Made by a program: the position numbers and the translations under genes. From assembly GCA_905477785.1 (NCBI GenBank), contig CAJQGR010000014.1:1-64000 (forward strand): a DNA stretch of 64,000 bases, in the 5' to 3' direction. Origin of the DNA: an uncultured Hellea sp. (GTDB lineage Bacteria > Pseudomonadota > Alphaproteobacteria > Caulobacterales > Maricaulaceae). Below, piece by piece: positions 29,366 to 39,415 of this stretch (position 1 is its first letter; each line of letters starts with the position of its first letter). The notes beneath the pieces were generated by a model. That model was given only the letters and a program-made list of their open reading frames with translations. It was not told the origin of the DNA and made no database searches.

Positions 29366-30658
29366 TTAACCCTTAAAAGGGTCTCGCATCAGAATAACAT
29401 CCTCACGTTCGGGGGATGTTGATACCATACTAACTGGACATCCAATCAATTCTTCTACACGCCGAACATATTTTACAGCCTCTGCTGGAAGTTCAGCCCA
29501 AGATCTTGCGCCCCTAGTTGAACCTTTCCAGCCAGGCAGACTCTCGTAGATGGGTTCAACTCTTGCTTGTTCAGCTGCATTGGCTGGTAATCTTTTAATA
29601 ATTTTACCATCAAGTTTATAAGCTATGCAAATTTTTAGTTCTTTCATTCCATCGAGTACATCTAATTTAGTAAGTGATATTCCTGAGATTCCACTAGTGA
29701 TTATCGCTTGATTGACCATTACAGCATCAAACCAGCCACACCGCCTTTGACGTCCTGTAACAGTACCAAACTCATGCCCGCGCTCACCAAGCCTTTGCCC
29801 TACACTATCTTCTAATTCAGTTGGAAATGGTCCCTCACCAACTCGTGTCGTGTAAGCTTTAGTTATCCCTAATATATAGTTTAGCGTACCTGGTCCAACT
29901 CCTGAGCCCGCCGCTGCTTGTCCAGCTATAGTGTTGGAACTTGTGACAAAAGGGTACGTGCCATGATCTATATCTAACATAGCCCCTTGAGCTCCTTCAA
30001 AAAGTATTTTCTTATCGTTTTGTCTAGCTTCATCCAATGATTTCCACACAGGGGATATAAAAGGGATAATTTTTGGGGCTATTTCCAGTAGCTTTTTATG
30101 TAACTCATCAACGTTGGTCTCTGGATGACCCAAGCCTCTACGAAGTGCATTATGGTGATGAAGAAGGTTCTGTAATCGCGAAAAGAGATGTTTTTCATCC
30201 TGCAAGTCACATACTCTAATTGCTCTACGAGCTATCTTGTCTTCGTAAGCAGGACCAATTCCGCGCTTAGTTGTTCCAATTTTTATACCATCGACACGGT
30301 TTTCACGTATTCCATCCAATTCAGAGTGGATGGGAAGTATTAATGATGCTGATTCCGATATCATAAGATTTTCTGGAGTTACTAATACACCTTGATCTTT
30401 TATGCGCTCAACTTCAGATAAAAAAGCCCAAGGATCTAGAACGACCCCATTTCCTATCACGGATAATTTTCCGCCGCGTACTACACCTGATGGAAGAAGA
30501 GAGAGCTTATAAGTAATACCATCAACAACGAGCGTATGGCCAGCGTTATGGCCACCCTGAAACCTTACTACAACGTCTGCTCTGCTCGAGAGCCAGTCTA
30601 CTATTTTGCCTTTTCCTTCATCACCCCATTGTGACCCCACAACAACAACATTAGCCAT
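29366..30658 (-). CDS. purA: Adenylosuccinate synthetase
   Basis: A 430-residue GTP-dependent enzyme that makes adenylosuccinate from IMP and aspartate. The GTP loop is [20 protein letters not shown]. Other conserved blocks are [29 protein letters not shown], and the IMP and Asp loops [12 protein letters not shown] and [13 protein letters not shown] lies 9 nt before the ATG. Length is normal. Confidence 0.98.
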   Translation of the reverse strand: MANVVVVGSQWGDEGKGKIVDWLSSRADVVVRFQGGHNAGHTLVVDGITYKLSLLPSGVVRGGKLSVIGNGVVLDPWAFLSEVERIKDQGVLVTPENLMISESASLILPIHSELDGIRENRVDGIKIGTTKRGIGPAYEDKIARRAIRVCDLQDEKHLFSRLQNLLHHHNALRRGLGHPETNVDELHKKLLEIAPKIIPFISPVWKSLDEARQNDKKILFEGAQGAMLDIDHGTYPFVTSSNTIAGQAAAGSGVGPGTLNYILGITKAYTTRVGEGPFPTELEDSVGQRLGERGHEFGTVTGRQRRCGWFDAVMVNQAIITSGISGISLTKLDVLDGMKELKICIAYKLDGKIIKRLPANAAEQARVEPIYESLPGWKGSTRGARSWAELPAEAVKYVRRVEELIGCPVSMVSTSPEREDVILMRDPFKG

Positions 30659-30697
30659 GTCTTACTACCTCATAATAAAGTGTAAAATAATTTACCC

Positions 30698-30749
30698 ACA
30701 CTAAGAATCTTATTCTAATGCGCTTTATTTTCTTAGAGTGTTTTTTTTT
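30698..30749 (+). terminator. Plus-strand terminator-like hairpin between serA and purA
   Basis: The arms ACACTAAGAA (30698-30707) and its complement at 30730-30741 (one bulged A) make a 10-bp stem with a 22-nt loop, followed by nine T (30741-30749). The T tract is on the plus strand, antisense to both flanking genes. On the minus strand the same stem is preceded by A9 and has no T tract after it. Confidence 0.45.
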
Positions 30750-30775
30750 GAAATGCGAATCGTATCTGGAGTTAT

Positions 30776-32350
30776 CTACAAAGAAACTAGATCAACAATT
30801 TTGACCTGCTCTATATCTTGGATGGACTTGATTGTAGAGCTGTTAACACAAGCATCAATTGCTACCAAGCATACAGCCTCACCACCTTCTTCCATTCGTC
30901 CCATCGAAAAAGTTCCTATGTTTACTTTCGCATCACCAAGTATTTTTCCAAGTTTGCCAACAAAACCTGGGCGGTCATCGTTACGAATATATAACATATC
31001 TTGTGAAAAAGCTGCATCCATTGGCACCCCAAATAACCTTACTATTCTTGGTTCTCCTCGATAAATTGTACCTACAATTGCAAATTTGCGTTCCGATGTT
31101 GTTACAGTAACTCTGATTAAACTTTCTGCGCGTTCAGCCTCCTCTACATAAGATTCTGTCAATTCAATTCCTCTTTCTTTAGCTAAAACAGGAGCCGAAA
31201 CCATGTTAGCTTCAGGCATCGCATTCTTTAAAAGACCTGCCAAAGCAGCGGCTGTCATGGGCTTATTATTTAAATCTGTAATACTTCCTTTATAGGTCAT
31301 CTCCACAGAGACTACAGGGGAATGAAGAAGCTGACCCATCATATTTCCCAGTTTTCCTGCTAAATCCACCCAAGGTCTAAGTCGAGGTGCCTCCTCAGCG
31401 GAAATACTCGGAGTATTCAAAGCATTAGACACAGCTCCAGAGGTTAGGTAGTCTGCCATCTGTTCAGCAACTTGAACCGCTACATTCTCTTGAGCTTCAA
31501 GTGTTGATGCGCCTAAATGAGGTGTAGCAATAAAATTCTCAACTCCAAAAAGAGGGTTTTCTTTTGCGGGCTCTACATTGAATACATCTAGCGCTGCTGC
31601 TTTAACATGACCTACATTAAGTGCATCTTTCAAAGCTTCCTCATCAATTAATCCACCTCGTGCGCAGTTAATAATTATGACTCCTTTTTTTGTCATTCCA
31701 AGACGTTCGCGATTTACTATGTTTTTAGTACTCTCGACTAATGGAGTATGAAGGGTAATCGCATCAGATCTTTGAAATAAGGCCTCAAGATTCACTTTTT
31801 CAACACCAATTTTTATTGCCCGCTCTTCAGTTAGGTATGGATCAAACGCAATGACTTTCATACGTAAGCCTAACGCTCTTTCCGCGACAAGTGCACCGAT
31901 GTTTCCGCAACCAATTAGTCCTAAGGTTTTATTAAACAGTTCGACACCTTTAAATTCACTTTTAGGCCATTCACCATTTTGCGTACGCATTGAGGCTGAA
32001 GGAATCTGTCTAGCAGCTGAAAATAACATCGCTATAGCATGTTCAGCTGTTGTTATAGCATTCCCGAATGGCGTATTCATAACTACTATGCCTTTATCTG
32101 TGGCAGCCTTTATATCTATATTATCCACCCCAATTCCAGCTCTGCCAATAACTTTGAGTTTATTTGCTGCTGCAATTATTTCGGCATCTGGCCTTGTTGA
32201 TGACCTCACCGCTAAACCATCATAATCATGTATAATCTTAATGAGTTCATTTTTTTCAAGACCAGTTATAACATCCACGTTAATACCGCGATTTTTAAAA
32301 ATATTTTTCGCTGCTGGAGACATTTTATCAGATATAAGTACTCTAGGCAT
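30776..32350 (-). CDS. serA: D-3-phosphoglycerate dehydrogenase
   Basis: A 524-residue enzyme for the first step of serine synthesis. It has the catalytic and NAD domains (LGLIGCGNIGALVAERALGLRMKVIAFDPY, the Arg in INCARGGLIDE, and the His in FIATPHLGASTLEAQ), an intervening domain, and a C-terminal ACT domain (ILYIRNDDRPGFVGKLGKILGDAKVNIGTFSMGR) likely to sense serine. The 8-bp overlap with serC indicates a serC-serA operon. Confidence 0.97.
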   Translation of the reverse strand: MPRVLISDKMSPAAKNIFKNRGINVDVITGLEKNELIKIIHDYDGLAVRSSTRPDAEIIAAANKLKVIGRAGIGVDNIDIKAATDKGIVVMNTPFGNAITTAEHAIAMLFSAARQIPSASMRTQNGEWPKSEFKGVELFNKTLGLIGCGNIGALVAERALGLRMKVIAFDPYLTEERAIKIGVEKVNLEALFQRSDAITLHTPLVESTKNIVNRERLGMTKKGVIIINCARGGLIDEEALKDALNVGHVKAAALDVFNVEPAKENPLFGVENFIATPHLGASTLEAQENVAVQVAEQMADYLTSGAVSNALNTPSISAEEAPRLRPWVDLAGKLGNMMGQLLHSPVVSVEMTYKGSITDLNNKPMTAAALAGLLKNAMPEANMVSAPVLAKERGIELTESYVEEAERAESLIRVTVTTSERKFAIVGTIYRGEPRIVRLFGVPMDAAFSQDMLYIRNDDRPGFVGKLGKILGDAKVNIGTFSMGRMEEGGEAVCLVAIDACVNSSTIKSIQDIEQVKIVDLVSL

Positions 32351-33515
32351 TTTGTAGCTCCTGAATTTTTACTTCATAAGCCCAGTCTAACCATGGAATA
32401 AGTGCCTCAATATCAGATTTTTCGATCAGGCCTGACGCCCAGATTCTAAAGCCAGCTGGTGCAGTCTTATAAGAACCAAAATCTAAAGCTACATTTTCAT
32501 CACTCAATATTTTAACAATAGATTTTGCAAAGAGTGCTTGTTGTTCTTTTGGTAGTGAAGTAATTTTTGGATCTACTATTTTTAAACAAACCCCAGTGTT
32601 TGATCTTTCTATTTCTTTTTCAGCAAGATTTGCAACCCAATCCGTTCTATTAATCCAGTTGTAAAGAACTTCCGCATTTGCATCTGCCCGGTTATGCATG
32701 AACTGCAAACCTCCATTATTCTTCACCCATTTAAGTGCATCTAAGTGATCTTCTGCGCAAAGCAAAGAAGGTGTGTTAATTGTTGAACCTTCAAATAGTG
32801 CCTCGTTGAGTTTACCCTTGCTGGTCATTCGGAATATTTTTGGTAAGGGCCACGGGGGGGTGTAGCTTTCAAGACGATTTACTGCATGTGGGCTAAGAAT
32901 GATCATTCCATGAGCCGCTTCCCCACCCATATTTTTCTGCCAACTGTAGGTTACTACATCTAATTTTTTCCAATCAAGCTGTTGGGCAAATACTGCAGAC
33001 GTTGCATCACATATTGTAATTCCTTCACGATTATCTGGAATAAAATCGGCATTTGGAACTCTCACCCCAGCTGTAGTGCCATTCCAGGTAAATACTAAAT
33101 CGCGATCGCCAGTATAAAGGTCTAGAGGAGGTAGTTTTCCGTAGTCAGCTTCAAGTATTCTCAAGTCTTCCAAAGGCAATTGATTTTTTGTATCTATTAT
33201 CCAAGCATTACCAAAATTTTCCCAGGCCGCCACATCAACTCCTTTAGGACCAAGCATTGACCACATGGCCATTTCAACGGCTCCTGTATCGGACGCAGGA
33301 ACTATAGCAATCTTATAGTCTTTAGGGACTTCCAAAACTTCACGTGTAAGGTCTATAACTTCTTTTAGTTTAGCCTTTCCTATATCTGACCTGTGTGATC
33401 GACCTAAGGCTGCGCCTTTAAGAACATCAAGAGTCCAACCTGGTCGTTTTTTTGTGGGGCCCGCGCTAAAACGGGGATCAACGGGACGTGCCGTTGGCTT
33501 TTTGGCTATCGCCAT
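32343..33515 (-). CDS. serC: Phosphoserine aminotransferase
   Basis: A 390-residue class V PLP aminotransferase of the alphaproteobacterial type. It makes phosphoserine from phosphohydroxypyruvate and glutamate. PLP-binding Lys lies in VVTYSWQKNMGGEAAHGMIILS. RFSAGPTKKRPGW is the substrate loop start and GRSHRSDIGKAKL the conserved active-site segment. GGAGAG lies 5 nt before the ATG. The structured leader upstream is described separately. Confidence 0.95.
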   Translation of the reverse strand: MAIAKKPTARPVDPRFSAGPTKKRPGWTLDVLKGAALGRSHRSDIGKAKLKEVIDLTREVLEVPKDYKIAIVPASDTGAVEMAMWSMLGPKGVDVAAWENFGNAWIIDTKNQLPLEDLRILEADYGKLPPLDLYTGDRDLVFTWNGTTAGVRVPNADFIPDNREGITICDATSAVFAQQLDWKKLDVVTYSWQKNMGGEAAHGMIILSPHAVNRLESYTPPWPLPKIFRMTSKGKLNEALFEGSTINTPSLLCAEDHLDALKWVKNNGGLQFMHNRADANAEVLYNWINRTDWVANLAEKEIERSNTGVCLKIVDPKITSLPKEQQALFAKSIVKILSDENVALDFGSYKTAPAGFRIWASGLIEKSDIEALIPWLDWAYEVKIQELQNA

Positions 33516-33600
33516 AATATCTCTCCATTACTTCGATTTTTTGTACGAAGATATGTAGTTCATCTCAGTGGGGAGATGTGGCCCACCGTGCGTATCCTAT
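33516..33600 (-). promoter_or_regulatory. Structured 5' leader of serC, candidate serC RNA motif
   Basis: On the minus strand two hairpins precede the ribosome-binding site: CATCTC/GAGATG (33573-33578 with 33561-33566) and CTTCG/CGAAG (33546-33550 with 33531-33535). GGAGAG (33521-33526) and the start codon follow. A TTGACG block about 70 bp above could be the -35 element. A serC leader RNA has been described upstream of alphaproteobacterial serC; the placement fits, but I cannot verify the consensus. Confidence 0.45.
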
Positions 33601-33699
33601 AATTTAGCTGAGTCGTCAAGTTAGGTTGTAAAAATTCATAATCTACTTTTAAATAATATTAACTATGTGTTAGTTGCTTTCACAAAAAAGAAGTAATTT

Positions 33700-34554
33700 A
33701 TGCAGAAACTATCAAAATATACTCCACCTAAAGTTTGGAAGTGGGAAAAAGAAAATAATGAAAATCGTTTCTCTAACATTAATCGCCCGATATCAGGAGC
33801 TACTTCTAATAAAGTATTACCCAAAGGCATTCACCCAATTCAACTTTATTCACTTGGCACACCCAATGGTGTAAAAGTAACTGTTATGTTGGAAGAATTG
33901 TTAGAAGCCGGCTATACTAATGCTGAATATGATGCTTGGCTTATAAATATACTGGAAGGAGATCAATTCACAACAGGATTTGTAGATATAAACCCTAATT
34001 CTAAAATACCAGCACTTGTAGACTATAGTATTGAAAATCAACCGCAAAGAGTTTTTGAAAGTGGATCAATACTTTTTTATCTAGCTGAAAAATTTGATTG
34101 CTTTTTTCCGACAGAAAGACAGGCGCGATCTGAAACAATGTCTTGGTTAATGTGGCAAATGGGAAGTGGGCCTTTTTTAGGTGGTGGATTTGGTCACTTT
34201 TATGCTTATGCTCCTCATAAAATAGAATATGCAATTGATCGTTTTTCTATGGAAGTTAAACGTCAGCTTGATGTGTTAGATAAACAGCTTGAACATAACC
34301 AGTTTATTGTTGGTGCTGAATTAACCATCGCTGATTTTGCGATTTACCCTTGGTATGGTGCTATGGTGCGCGGTCTTTTGTATGATGCAAAAGATTTTTT
34401 AGAAGTTGAATCTTATACTCATCTTATACGCTGGGCAAAGCAACTTTCCGAAAGGCCTGCATTTAAAAGAGGATTAATTGTAAATCGCGCTTGGGATACG
34501 GAAAAGGGCATAAAAGAGCGTCATAGCTCAACTGATTTTGAAGGTAAAATCTAA
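33700..34554 (+). CDS. yghU: YghU-like glutathione S-transferase
   Basis: A 284-residue GST of the Nu/YghU type with glutathione disulfide-bond oxidoreductase activity in characterised members. It has an N-terminal extension (PPKVWKWEKENNENRFSNINRPISGAT), a thioredoxin domain (IQLYSLGTPNGVKVTVMLEELLEAG, KIPALVDYS, VFESGSILFYLAEKF) and a helical C-terminal domain (LTIADFAIYPWYGAMV). Monocistronic by appearance. Confidence 0.92.
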   Translation: MQKLSKYTPPKVWKWEKENNENRFSNINRPISGATSNKVLPKGIHPIQLYSLGTPNGVKVTVMLEELLEAGYTNAEYDAWLINILEGDQFTTGFVDINPNSKIPALVDYSIENQPQRVFESGSILFYLAEKFDCFFPTERQARSETMSWLMWQMGSGPFLGGGFGHFYAYAPHKIEYAIDRFSMEVKRQLDVLDKQLEHNQFIVGAELTIADFAIYPWYGAMVRGLLYDAKDFLEVESYTHLIRWAKQLSERPAFKRGLIVNRAWDTEKGIKERHSSTDFEGKI

Positions 34555-34599
34555 ACAAATATAAATATTAATTTATCAGAATGCCAGAATACAATTAAG

Positions 34600-35325
34600 T
34601 TAAGTTTTATCAAGAATATCTTGTAAAGCAGCATTTAACCTTTCTTCGTCAGCGCCAGGTATGAGATTGTCGCCTATTATAAAAAAAGGAGTTCCAGATA
34701 ATGAAGGTATACGGGTGGCAAGAGATAAAGTGTCGGCTAGGTAAAGGTCAACTTTTGGATCATTCATGTCTTTTTTTAGTTTTTTTATATTAAGACCCTC
34801 TTTTTCAGCAATCTTATAGATTCTATCTTCGGAGATACTACGTTCATTCATTAGAGCGAAATGAACCGAATTAAATTTTCCTTGATTATTTGCAGCTATA
34901 GCTGCTTTTGCTGCAATTTTTGATGTTTTTGTTCTTGAATCTAATATTGGTAATTCTTTAAAGATAATTTTTACATCGTCAGGGTATAATTTAATAACAT
35001 TCTCAACCCAGCCAGCTGACTTTTTACAAAAGCCGCAGTTGTAATCGAAAAATTCTACTATTGTAACCTTTGCATTATTTGGTCCTATATAGGAATCTCT
35101 AGGGTCTTTGTACAATTCATCAGAGATTTCTGCTAAAGCTAGCCTATCTTGTTTCTTATCAAGTTCGATAAATGCATCCCTTAATATTTCGGGATTTTTT
35201 AATAAGTAATTTTTAATAATTGCCTCAACGTCAGCAGTTTTTAAATCCATACCAGACTTAGCTTCAGCGCAGCCAAAAAAAGCCATGCTTGATATAAAAA
35301 TAACAGTGAGGAGAGATAATTTCAT
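34600..35325 (-). CDS. DsbA-family thiol oxidoreductase, exported
   Basis: A 241-residue protein with a signal ending at possible lipobox FFGC (Cys19), an N-terminal helical segment (LKTADVEAIIKNYLLKNPEILRDA), and a DsbA-like domain with active site C97-G-F-C100 (FFDYNCGFCKK). The cis-Pro loop is in RIPSLSGTPFFIIGD. The architecture resembles Com1/ScsC-type periplasmic disulfide enzymes of alphaproteobacteria. Confidence 0.88.
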   Translation of the reverse strand: MKLSLLTVIFISSMAFFGCAEAKSGMDLKTADVEAIIKNYLLKNPEILRDAFIELDKKQDRLALAEISDELYKDPRDSYIGPNNAKVTIVEFFDYNCGFCKKSAGWVENVIKLYPDDVKIIFKELPILDSRTKTSKIAAKAAIAANNQGKFNSVHFALMNERSISEDRIYKIAEKEGLNIKKLKKDMNDPKVDLYLADTLSLATRIPSLSGTPFFIIGDNLIPGADEERLNAALQDILDKT

Positions 35326-35387
35326 GATAGATCCTAGAGTATGAGTATTTGCGGTTAAGGCAAAATTATTACAATGTCATTATAATT

Positions 35388-36764
35388 TTAAGGTTTACGT
35401 CCACGATTTCGACTATTTTTTTTAGCAAGCTGTGCATCGGATACAACGATAATGTCTGAAGCTCTGCGCCACAGTGGGTTACCTCGTTCTAAATCAGTTT
35501 GCGCTCTTTGCGCAAATGATCGTGCTCTTGCAAGATCTCCGACGGCATAAGCTTGTTCCGCAGTAGCATATTTTGCTTCAGCTTTCATGCCAACCTCTCC
35601 ATATGCTCTCGATAGTGTATACCAGGCATAGCTATTTTCCTTTTCACTATTTAATGCTGATTTTAAAAGTTCAATGGCCTCAAATTTTGATTTCTGGTCC
35701 GATGCTTCAAGAAGTGATTGTGCAAGCGCTAATTTTAACAAAGGAGCATTTGGTTTTAATTCAAGTGCTCTGCGCGCTGGTTCAAGGGATGCTTGACCTT
35801 GACCGCTTTCATAAAGTATTTGAGCTTTTAATTCATGAAAGTATGGATTTTCAGTGCTTTCTGAAATCAAACTATCAATTTCTTTTAAGGCGTTTTTTAA
35901 GTCAGCTGATTTAAAATGCGCAACAGATCGAGCATAACGAGCAGGTTGAGATTGATCAGTTGGGGGGTACTTTGAGAAGACTACTTGTGGGCCCTCAAGA
36001 AAACCTCTTAGTTTTGCTTTTGCCATTTCTAGTTTAATCTGCTCTTCTTTAGTGTCCTTTACATCTGTGTACTCGCTTTCATCCACTACCTCTCTAAGTG
36101 CATCTATTCTATCGGATGATAAAGGGTGTCCTCTGAAATAAGGATATCTTCGTGCATTAGAGAGCACCTCTTGAGCTCTAAATCTATCAAAGAAATCTAT
36201 TAGTCCTTGTCCTGATTGTTTTGTTGCCTCCATATACTGTGCTGCATACTGGTCAGCTGCTGATTCATTTGTTCTTGAGTATGCAAGAGCCTCTAATTGA
36301 CCAAATTGCTGTGAACCTCCCAGTACCATTGCTCCAGCCTCTGCTTCTCCTGCAAGAATTGCGGCAATACCTATACCTGCTGCAATTAACATTGCTCCAT
36401 ATGCAGATCTGTTTCCATAATCACTTCGTACAATGTGTCCACCTGCAATATGACCAGCCTCATGGGCAATGACACCTTTTAACTGATTGGGTGTATCGGA
36501 TTGCAATATAATACCGCTATGAAGAAAAATATTCTGACCTCGGGTAACAAATGCATTTAAGCTTGGGTCATTCACTAGATATAAGTCCACACTACTCGGG
36601 CTCAGACCTGCAGCTAAAAGAATGGGGTTTGTATATTCTATCATTGTCTCTTCTATCTCCGTATCACGAAGCAGAGATTGCGAAAAAGCTAGACTGCTAG
36701 TTATCATTACTGAAAAGAATGAGATTAAACTAATTAGTAATAAATTCTTTAACCTAAAAATCAC
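35388..36764 (-). CDS. M48-family zinc metalloprotease with TPR domain (BepA-like)
   Basis: A 458-residue periplasmic protein with a signal peptide (about 1-28). The HExxH site is H101-E-A-G-H105 in GVIAHEAGHIAGGH, with the third ligand Glu in NESAADQYAAQYM. The C-terminal third carries TPR repeats (AWYTLSRAYGEVGMKAEAKYATAE). Layout matches BepA/YfgC, which assists or degrades outer membrane proteins. It is upstream of, and same strand as, the DsbA-like gene (62-bp gap). Confidence 0.9.
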   Translation of the reverse strand: MIFRLKNLLLISLISFFSVMITSSLAFSQSLLRDTEIEETMIEYTNPILLAAGLSPSSVDLYLVNDPSLNAFVTRGQNIFLHSGIILQSDTPNQLKGVIAHEAGHIAGGHIVRSDYGNRSAYGAMLIAAGIGIAAILAGEAEAGAMVLGGSQQFGQLEALAYSRTNESAADQYAAQYMEATKQSGQGLIDFFDRFRAQEVLSNARRYPYFRGHPLSSDRIDALREVVDESEYTDVKDTKEEQIKLEMAKAKLRGFLEGPQVVFSKYPPTDQSQPARYARSVAHFKSADLKNALKEIDSLISESTENPYFHELKAQILYESGQGQASLEPARRALELKPNAPLLKLALAQSLLEASDQKSKFEAIELLKSALNSEKENSYAWYTLSRAYGEVGMKAEAKYATAEQAYAVGDLARARSFAQRAQTDLERGNPLWRRASDIIVVSDAQLAKKNSRNRGRKP

Positions 36765-36889
36765 TTATAAACCTTTTATCGTTACACCTAGGTATCCTTC
36801 TTATCGAGGTTAGCGTCAAGTTAATCACTTGTAATGTTTGGGAGTAAATTCATTTTGAAATTGCATTATATTTATTATTAGTTTTTTAA

Positions 36890-37486
36890 TTACCCAAGCT
36901 CTGGACGTATGCCACTATAAGTCTTATCAAAATAAGCCTTTATAGCATCATTATCTTTTTTGATATCGTTGCAGAGGGGCCAAATTCTATCAAGTGAAAT
37001 TTCTTTATTATCGCCATCTATTCCAATCAAAAAAATAGGAACTTCTGATGCATAAGCAATTCTTAGGTAACCTTTTTTGTAACCTAAAACTTTTGATCGA
37101 GTACCCTCAGGTGTTAAGCCCAAGTAAGCATTATCTTGCGAATTAAACCATTCTGTCATTTGAGTAGTGATGTCATTTTTTCTACTTCGATCGATTGGAA
37201 CACCGCCAAGATACTTCCAGAAAATAGAGAAAGGCCAGAAAAATGCTTGTTTTTTCATCATAAATTTAAATTTTAGTCTTAAAGCCATCACGGCACTCAT
37301 TGCAATTATAAAGTCCCAATTGGATGTATGAGGGGCCCCTACAATAATAATTTTTTTTTCATTCGGAAATTGGCCTTTGATTTTCCAACCCATAATATTG
37401 AGGATAAAACTTCCAAAGTAACTTCCAATCTTTGTTCCTTTGCGCGGAACATGTTTGTTCATTGCTGGATGATCTTTTTTAGCCAT
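36890..37486 (-). CDS. PlsC-like 1-acyl-glycerophosphate acyltransferase family protein
   Basis: A 198-residue member of the glycerolipid acyltransferase fold. The catalytic HX4D motif is H53-TSNW-D58 (VGAPHTSNWDFIIAMS), and the acceptor-binding motif is EGTRS (LTPEGTRSK). It is shorter than PlsC and belongs to the soluble or peripheral group with HTSNWD. Its acyl acceptor is unknown. The start is ATG 37486 with AGGAG upstream. Confidence 0.85.
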   Translation of the reverse strand: MAKKDHPAMNKHVPRKGTKIGSYFGSFILNIMGWKIKGQFPNEKKIIIVGAPHTSNWDFIIAMSAVMALRLKFKFMMKKQAFFWPFSIFWKYLGGVPIDRSRKNDITTQMTEWFNSQDNAYLGLTPEGTRSKVLGYKKGYLRIAYASEVPIFLIGIDGDNKEISLDRIWPLCNDIKKDNDAIKAYFDKTYSGIRPELG

Positions 37487-37598
37487 TTATCACTCCTTTT
37501 TGTGCTCAGATAGCGAAATTTGTCTACAACTGCAATCCATGACTTGCAGAGAGCTTATGCCCCTGCTAACCCGCGCATATGTAATAATGGAGTTTTTC

Positions 37599-37901
37599 GT
37601 GAGCAATCAAAAAAATGTTGTCAACGTGGAAGATGTTAAAAAAATAGCTAGACTATCAAGGCTTCGTGTTGAAGATACAGAATTACAGTCACTTGCTGAT
37701 GATTTGAGTGGAATATTAGGCTGGATAGAACAATTAAATGAAGTTGATGTAGATAAGGTTGAACCCATGACATCTGCTGTTGCTATGAAGTCTCCAATGC
37801 GAAAAGATATTGTTTCTGATGGTGACAAACGAGATCAGATTTTAAAGAATGCACCAAAAAAAGATGATGGATTTTTTGTTGTACCAAGAAGCGTGGAGTA
37901 A
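37599..37901 (+). CDS. gatC: Asp-tRNA(Asn)/Glu-tRNA(Gln) amidotransferase subunit C
   Basis: A 100-residue subunit that stabilises GatA and GatB. The sequence [20 protein letters not shown] is diagnostic. The frame is open upstream to 37500, but GGAG 6 nt before GTG 37599 and the family length favour this start. ATG 37587 is the alternative. It begins the gatCAB operon. Confidence 0.92.
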   Translation: MSNQKNVVNVEDVKKIARLSRLRVEDTELQSLADDLSGILGWIEQLNEVDVDKVEPMTSAVAMKSPMRKDIVSDGDKRDQILKNAPKKDDGFFVVPRSVE

Positions 37902-37906
37902 GACCG

Positions 37907-39376
37907 TTGACGGATTTAACAAAATATACTCTTAATGATGCTTTAGATGCAATGAACAAAGGTGAGTTTACATCAGAGGAACTTACAACGGCTCATATTA
38001 AAGCATGTGAAAATGCAACTAAACTTAACGTTTTTATCACAAGCTCATTTGAGCATGCTCTCGAGGCGGCTAAAAATTCTGATAAACGAAGAGCCAAGGG
38101 TAATATAGGTTTAATTGAAGGGGCACCTTTGGGGGTTAAGGATCTTTTTTGTACTGCCGGTGTTAAAACAACAGCTGGTTCAAAGATTCTTGATCAATTT
38201 GAGCCTACTTATGAGAGTTCAGTTACCTCAAATATGAATTCACAAGGCATGGTCATGTTAGGAAAATTAAACCTAGATGAATTTGCTATGGGTTCCTCAA
38301 ATGAAACATCTGCTTATGGACCGGTAATAAATCCTTGGAAAAAAGATGAAAAACTTGTTCCAGGTGGTTCTTCAGGAGGTTCAGCTGCAGCTGTTGCTGC
38401 TGATCTTTGTCTCGGTGCAACCGCCACTGATACTGGGGGTTCAATTCGTCAACCAGCGAGCTTTACAGGCACAGTGGGTATAAAACCTACTTATGGAAGA
38501 TGCTCAAGGTGGGGAACTGTTGCTTTCGCTAGTTCCTTAGACCAGGCAGGACCAATTGCCAAAACAGTCAAAGATGCCGCCATACTTCTACAATCAATGG
38601 CAGGATATGACGAAAAGGATTCTACTTCATTAAATATTCCAGTGCCCAATTGGAAAACGAGCTGCGATAAATCAATTAAAGGCCAGAAAATTGGTATACC
38701 TAAAGAGTATATGATAGATGGGATGCCTAGAGATATCCAACTACTTTGGGATCAGGGAATTGAATGGTTAAAGGACTCTGGAGCTGAAATTATTCCAATT
38801 AGTTTACCGCATACTAAATATGCTTTGCCAGCATATTATGTTGTTGCTCCTGCTGAAGCATCATCAAATTTAGCCCGTTACGACGGAATGCGTTATGGAT
38901 TACGTGCAGAAGGTTCCGATTTAAATGATACTTATTCGCGAACCAGAACAATGGGTTTTGGGGATGAAGTTAAACGACGTATTATGATAGGTACATATGT
39001 GTTATCAGCTGGATATTATGATGCATATTACTTGAGAGCCCAAAAAGTTAGGGCAAGGATTGTTGAAGATTTCGAAAATGCTTGGCATAAATGTGATACA
39101 ATACTTACACCAACCGCTCCTTCTGCTCCGTTTACTTTGGGTCGTAAAGTAGTGGATCCAGTTGAAATGTATTTGAATGATATTTTTACAGTTACTACCA
39201 ATTTAGCAGGCCTTCCAGGAATATCTATACCAGCTGGCTTAAATCAAGATGGTTTACCGTTAGGCTTGCAAGTTATCGGTAAAGCATTAGATGAGGACAA
39301 TGTATTCGCCACAGCAAGTGCACTCGAGAGGGCGGCTAATTTTAATTTGAAGCCAAAAAAATGGTGGATTGAGTGA
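37907..39376 (+). CDS. gatA: Asp-tRNA(Asn)/Glu-tRNA(Gln) amidotransferase subunit A
   Basis: A 489-residue amidase-signature enzyme that releases ammonia from glutamine for GatB. The catalytic Lys-Ser-Ser triad is seen in [27 protein letters not shown] and [13 protein letters not shown]. The start is TTG 37907, with GGAG overlapping the end of gatC. The spacing of 5 bp implies coupling. Confidence 0.97.
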   Translation: MTDLTKYTLNDALDAMNKGEFTSEELTTAHIKACENATKLNVFITSSFEHALEAAKNSDKRRAKGNIGLIEGAPLGVKDLFCTAGVKTTAGSKILDQFEPTYESSVTSNMNSQGMVMLGKLNLDEFAMGSSNETSAYGPVINPWKKDEKLVPGGSSGGSAAAVAADLCLGATATDTGGSIRQPASFTGTVGIKPTYGRCSRWGTVAFASSLDQAGPIAKTVKDAAILLQSMAGYDEKDSTSLNIPVPNWKTSCDKSIKGQKIGIPKEYMIDGMPRDIQLLWDQGIEWLKDSGAEIIPISLPHTKYALPAYYVVAPAEASSNLARYDGMRYGLRAEGSDLNDTYSRTRTMGFGDEVKRRIMIGTYVLSAGYYDAYYLRAQKVRARIVEDFENAWHKCDTILTPTAPSAPFTLGRKVVDPVEMYLNDIFTVTTNLAGLPGISIPAGLNQDGLPLGLQVIGKALDEDNVFATASALERAANFNLKPKKWWIE

Positions 39377-39415
39377 TTAATAATATTTTGGTTTCAATTA
39401 AGGTAAGAGAATAAA

